A stretch of DNA of 6,116 bases from Acidobacteriota bacterium (GTDB lineage Bacteria > Acidobacteriota > Terriglobia > UBA7540): assembly GCA_021789565.1 (NCBI GenBank), contig JAJYJL010000557.1, forward strand, positions 1 through 6,116, in the 5' to 3' direction. The notes under the pieces were generated by a model. The model worked only from the letters and a program-made list of their open reading frames with translations. It ran no database searches and was not told the origin of the DNA. The stretch's first letter is position 1; each line of letters opens with the position of its first letter. The position numbers and the translations under genes are program-made. Positions 5,521 to 6,116 of the stretch are shown here, piece after piece.

Positions 5521-6116
5521 CTAATCGGAATCTAGTCTAACGACGAAGGCATTCCTCTCACTAAATTCTTGACGAATTTTGGCGGAAAGTCGGGCGGCGG
5601 CTTCTTCGCTCGGTTCGGAGCCCACGACGACGCGCCACAACTCCGGCTGGTCGGCCCGTTGGACCAGGCGCGCCTGGCCGTAGCGGGCCGCGAGGCGGGC
5701 GCGCAGCCGCTCTGCATTATTGCGGTCGCGAAACGCCCCCACCTGGACGCCAAACGCCGCCGGCGCGGCCACCGCGGGTGTGCGGATGACCTCGATGCGT
5801 ACCCGGGCGGTTCCGGGGCCGATCATGTGGATGGCGCGGGCGGCGGCGCGGGACAGGTCGATGATGCGGCCATCGACAAACGGCCCGCGATCGTTGATGC
5901 GAACTTCGACACTCCGGCGGTTTTCGAGGTTAACGACCCGCACCCACGTATTGAACGGAAAGGTCCGGTGAGCAGCCGTGAGCTTGTTCATGTCGTAAAT
6001 TTCGCCATCGGCGGCGGGACGGCCGTGGTAGGGATGGCCGTACCAGCTTGCGATGCCGGTCTCGGTGTATCCGATCGGCGGGGCAGCCAGGGGTGCTGAC
6101 GGCGCGGGCGGAATTC
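5521..6116 (-). CDS. rlpA: RlpA septal-ring lytic transglycosylase, 5' end outside the window
   Basis: The frame is open from the window edge to TAG at 5521-5523 and gives 197 residues. After a proline/alanine-rich linker comes the double-psi beta-barrel of RlpA: TGIASWYGHPYHGRPAADGE, then IYDMNKLTAAHRTFPFNTWV and the conserved VRINDRGPFVDGR with IIDLS. The Asp of YDM and the His of AAH correspond to the residues known to be required for lytic transglycosylase activity in Pseudomonas RlpA, so the enzyme looks active. A C-terminal SPOR domain (FGVQVGAFRDRNNAERLRA through the RVVVGSEPSEEAA stretch) would bind denuded peptidoglycan at the division septum. The signal peptide or lipobox is upstream of the window. 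An internal ATG at 5991 would cut the barrel in half and is not the start. It is oriented like the sigma-54 activator, 67 bp before its ATG. Confidence 0.93.
   Translation of the reverse strand, partial: IPPAPSAPLAAPPIGYTETGIASWYGHPYHGRPAADGEIYDMNKLTAAHRTFPFNTWVRVVNLENRRSVEVRINDRGPFVDGRIIDLSRAAARAIHMIGPGTARVRIEVIRTPAVAAPAAFGVQVGAFRDRNNAERLRARLAARYGQARLVQRADQPELWRVVVGSEPSEEAAARLSAKIRQEFSERNAFVVRLDSD

Noticed and set aside
6111..6116. EcoRI site (GAATTC) at the window end as evidence of a clone boundary
   Set aside because: The same site also occurs at 2109 and 5020, so the end position may be chance; it says nothing about biology.

Overview
The window looks like a stretch of a high-GC bacterial chromosome, most plausibly from Acidobacteriota of the Solibacter/Bryobacter type or a close environmental relative. 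This placement is an inference. It rests on the GC-rich coding style, a short anti-sigma-type zf-HC2 protein, an Rhs tail of a kind I associate with that phylum, and ISL3 and ISAzo13 transposase remains. No rRNA or tRNA gene, CRISPR array or replication origin is visible.

The left part (about 1-3370) is a mosaic accessory region. It starts with a possible 3' end of a plus-strand gene (1-93), followed by about 150 bp in which I see nothing. Next come two minus-strand genes: an uncharacterised helical protein carrying a HEPN-like RNGLAH motif (565-1155) and, 23 bp downstream, a small HxxxCxxC zinc-finger protein (248-541). Divergent from them is a small two-segment membrane protein (1249-1644) that looks like the front end of a longer family. 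It converges on a conserved hypothetical minus-strand gene (1655-2071). From 2096 to about 2504 there is an insertion-sequence graveyard: the N-terminal quarter of an ISL3 transposase is joined directly to the last ~35 residues of an ISAzo13-type transposase in another frame. This runs into the 5'-truncated end of an Rhs-family protein with an HELGH metallopeptidase-like tip (ORF 2423-3367).

The right part (3419-6116) looks like ordinary core chromosome, with three minus-strand genes. In transcription order they are: a 5'-incomplete rlpA (septal-ring lytic transglycosylase, DPBB plus SPOR); a 67-bp gap; a sigma-54-dependent AAA+ activator with a Fis-type HTH but no N-terminal sensor domain; and a GT4-type glycosyltransferase whose GTG start overlaps the activator's stop codon. 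A weak intrinsic terminator may follow the glycosyltransferase. The activator and glycosyltransferase are almost certainly one translationally coupled unit, perhaps for a cell-surface polysaccharide.

The most striking non-coding structure is a perfect 19-bp inverted repeat (5406-5424 and 5467-5485) that brackets the activator's ribosome binding site and start codon, with one arm inside the coding sequence. It could be a pair of autoregulatory operator sites or a long RNA hairpin presenting the start site. The HEPN-like gene and the IS-truncated Rhs tip are the other items worth a second look.
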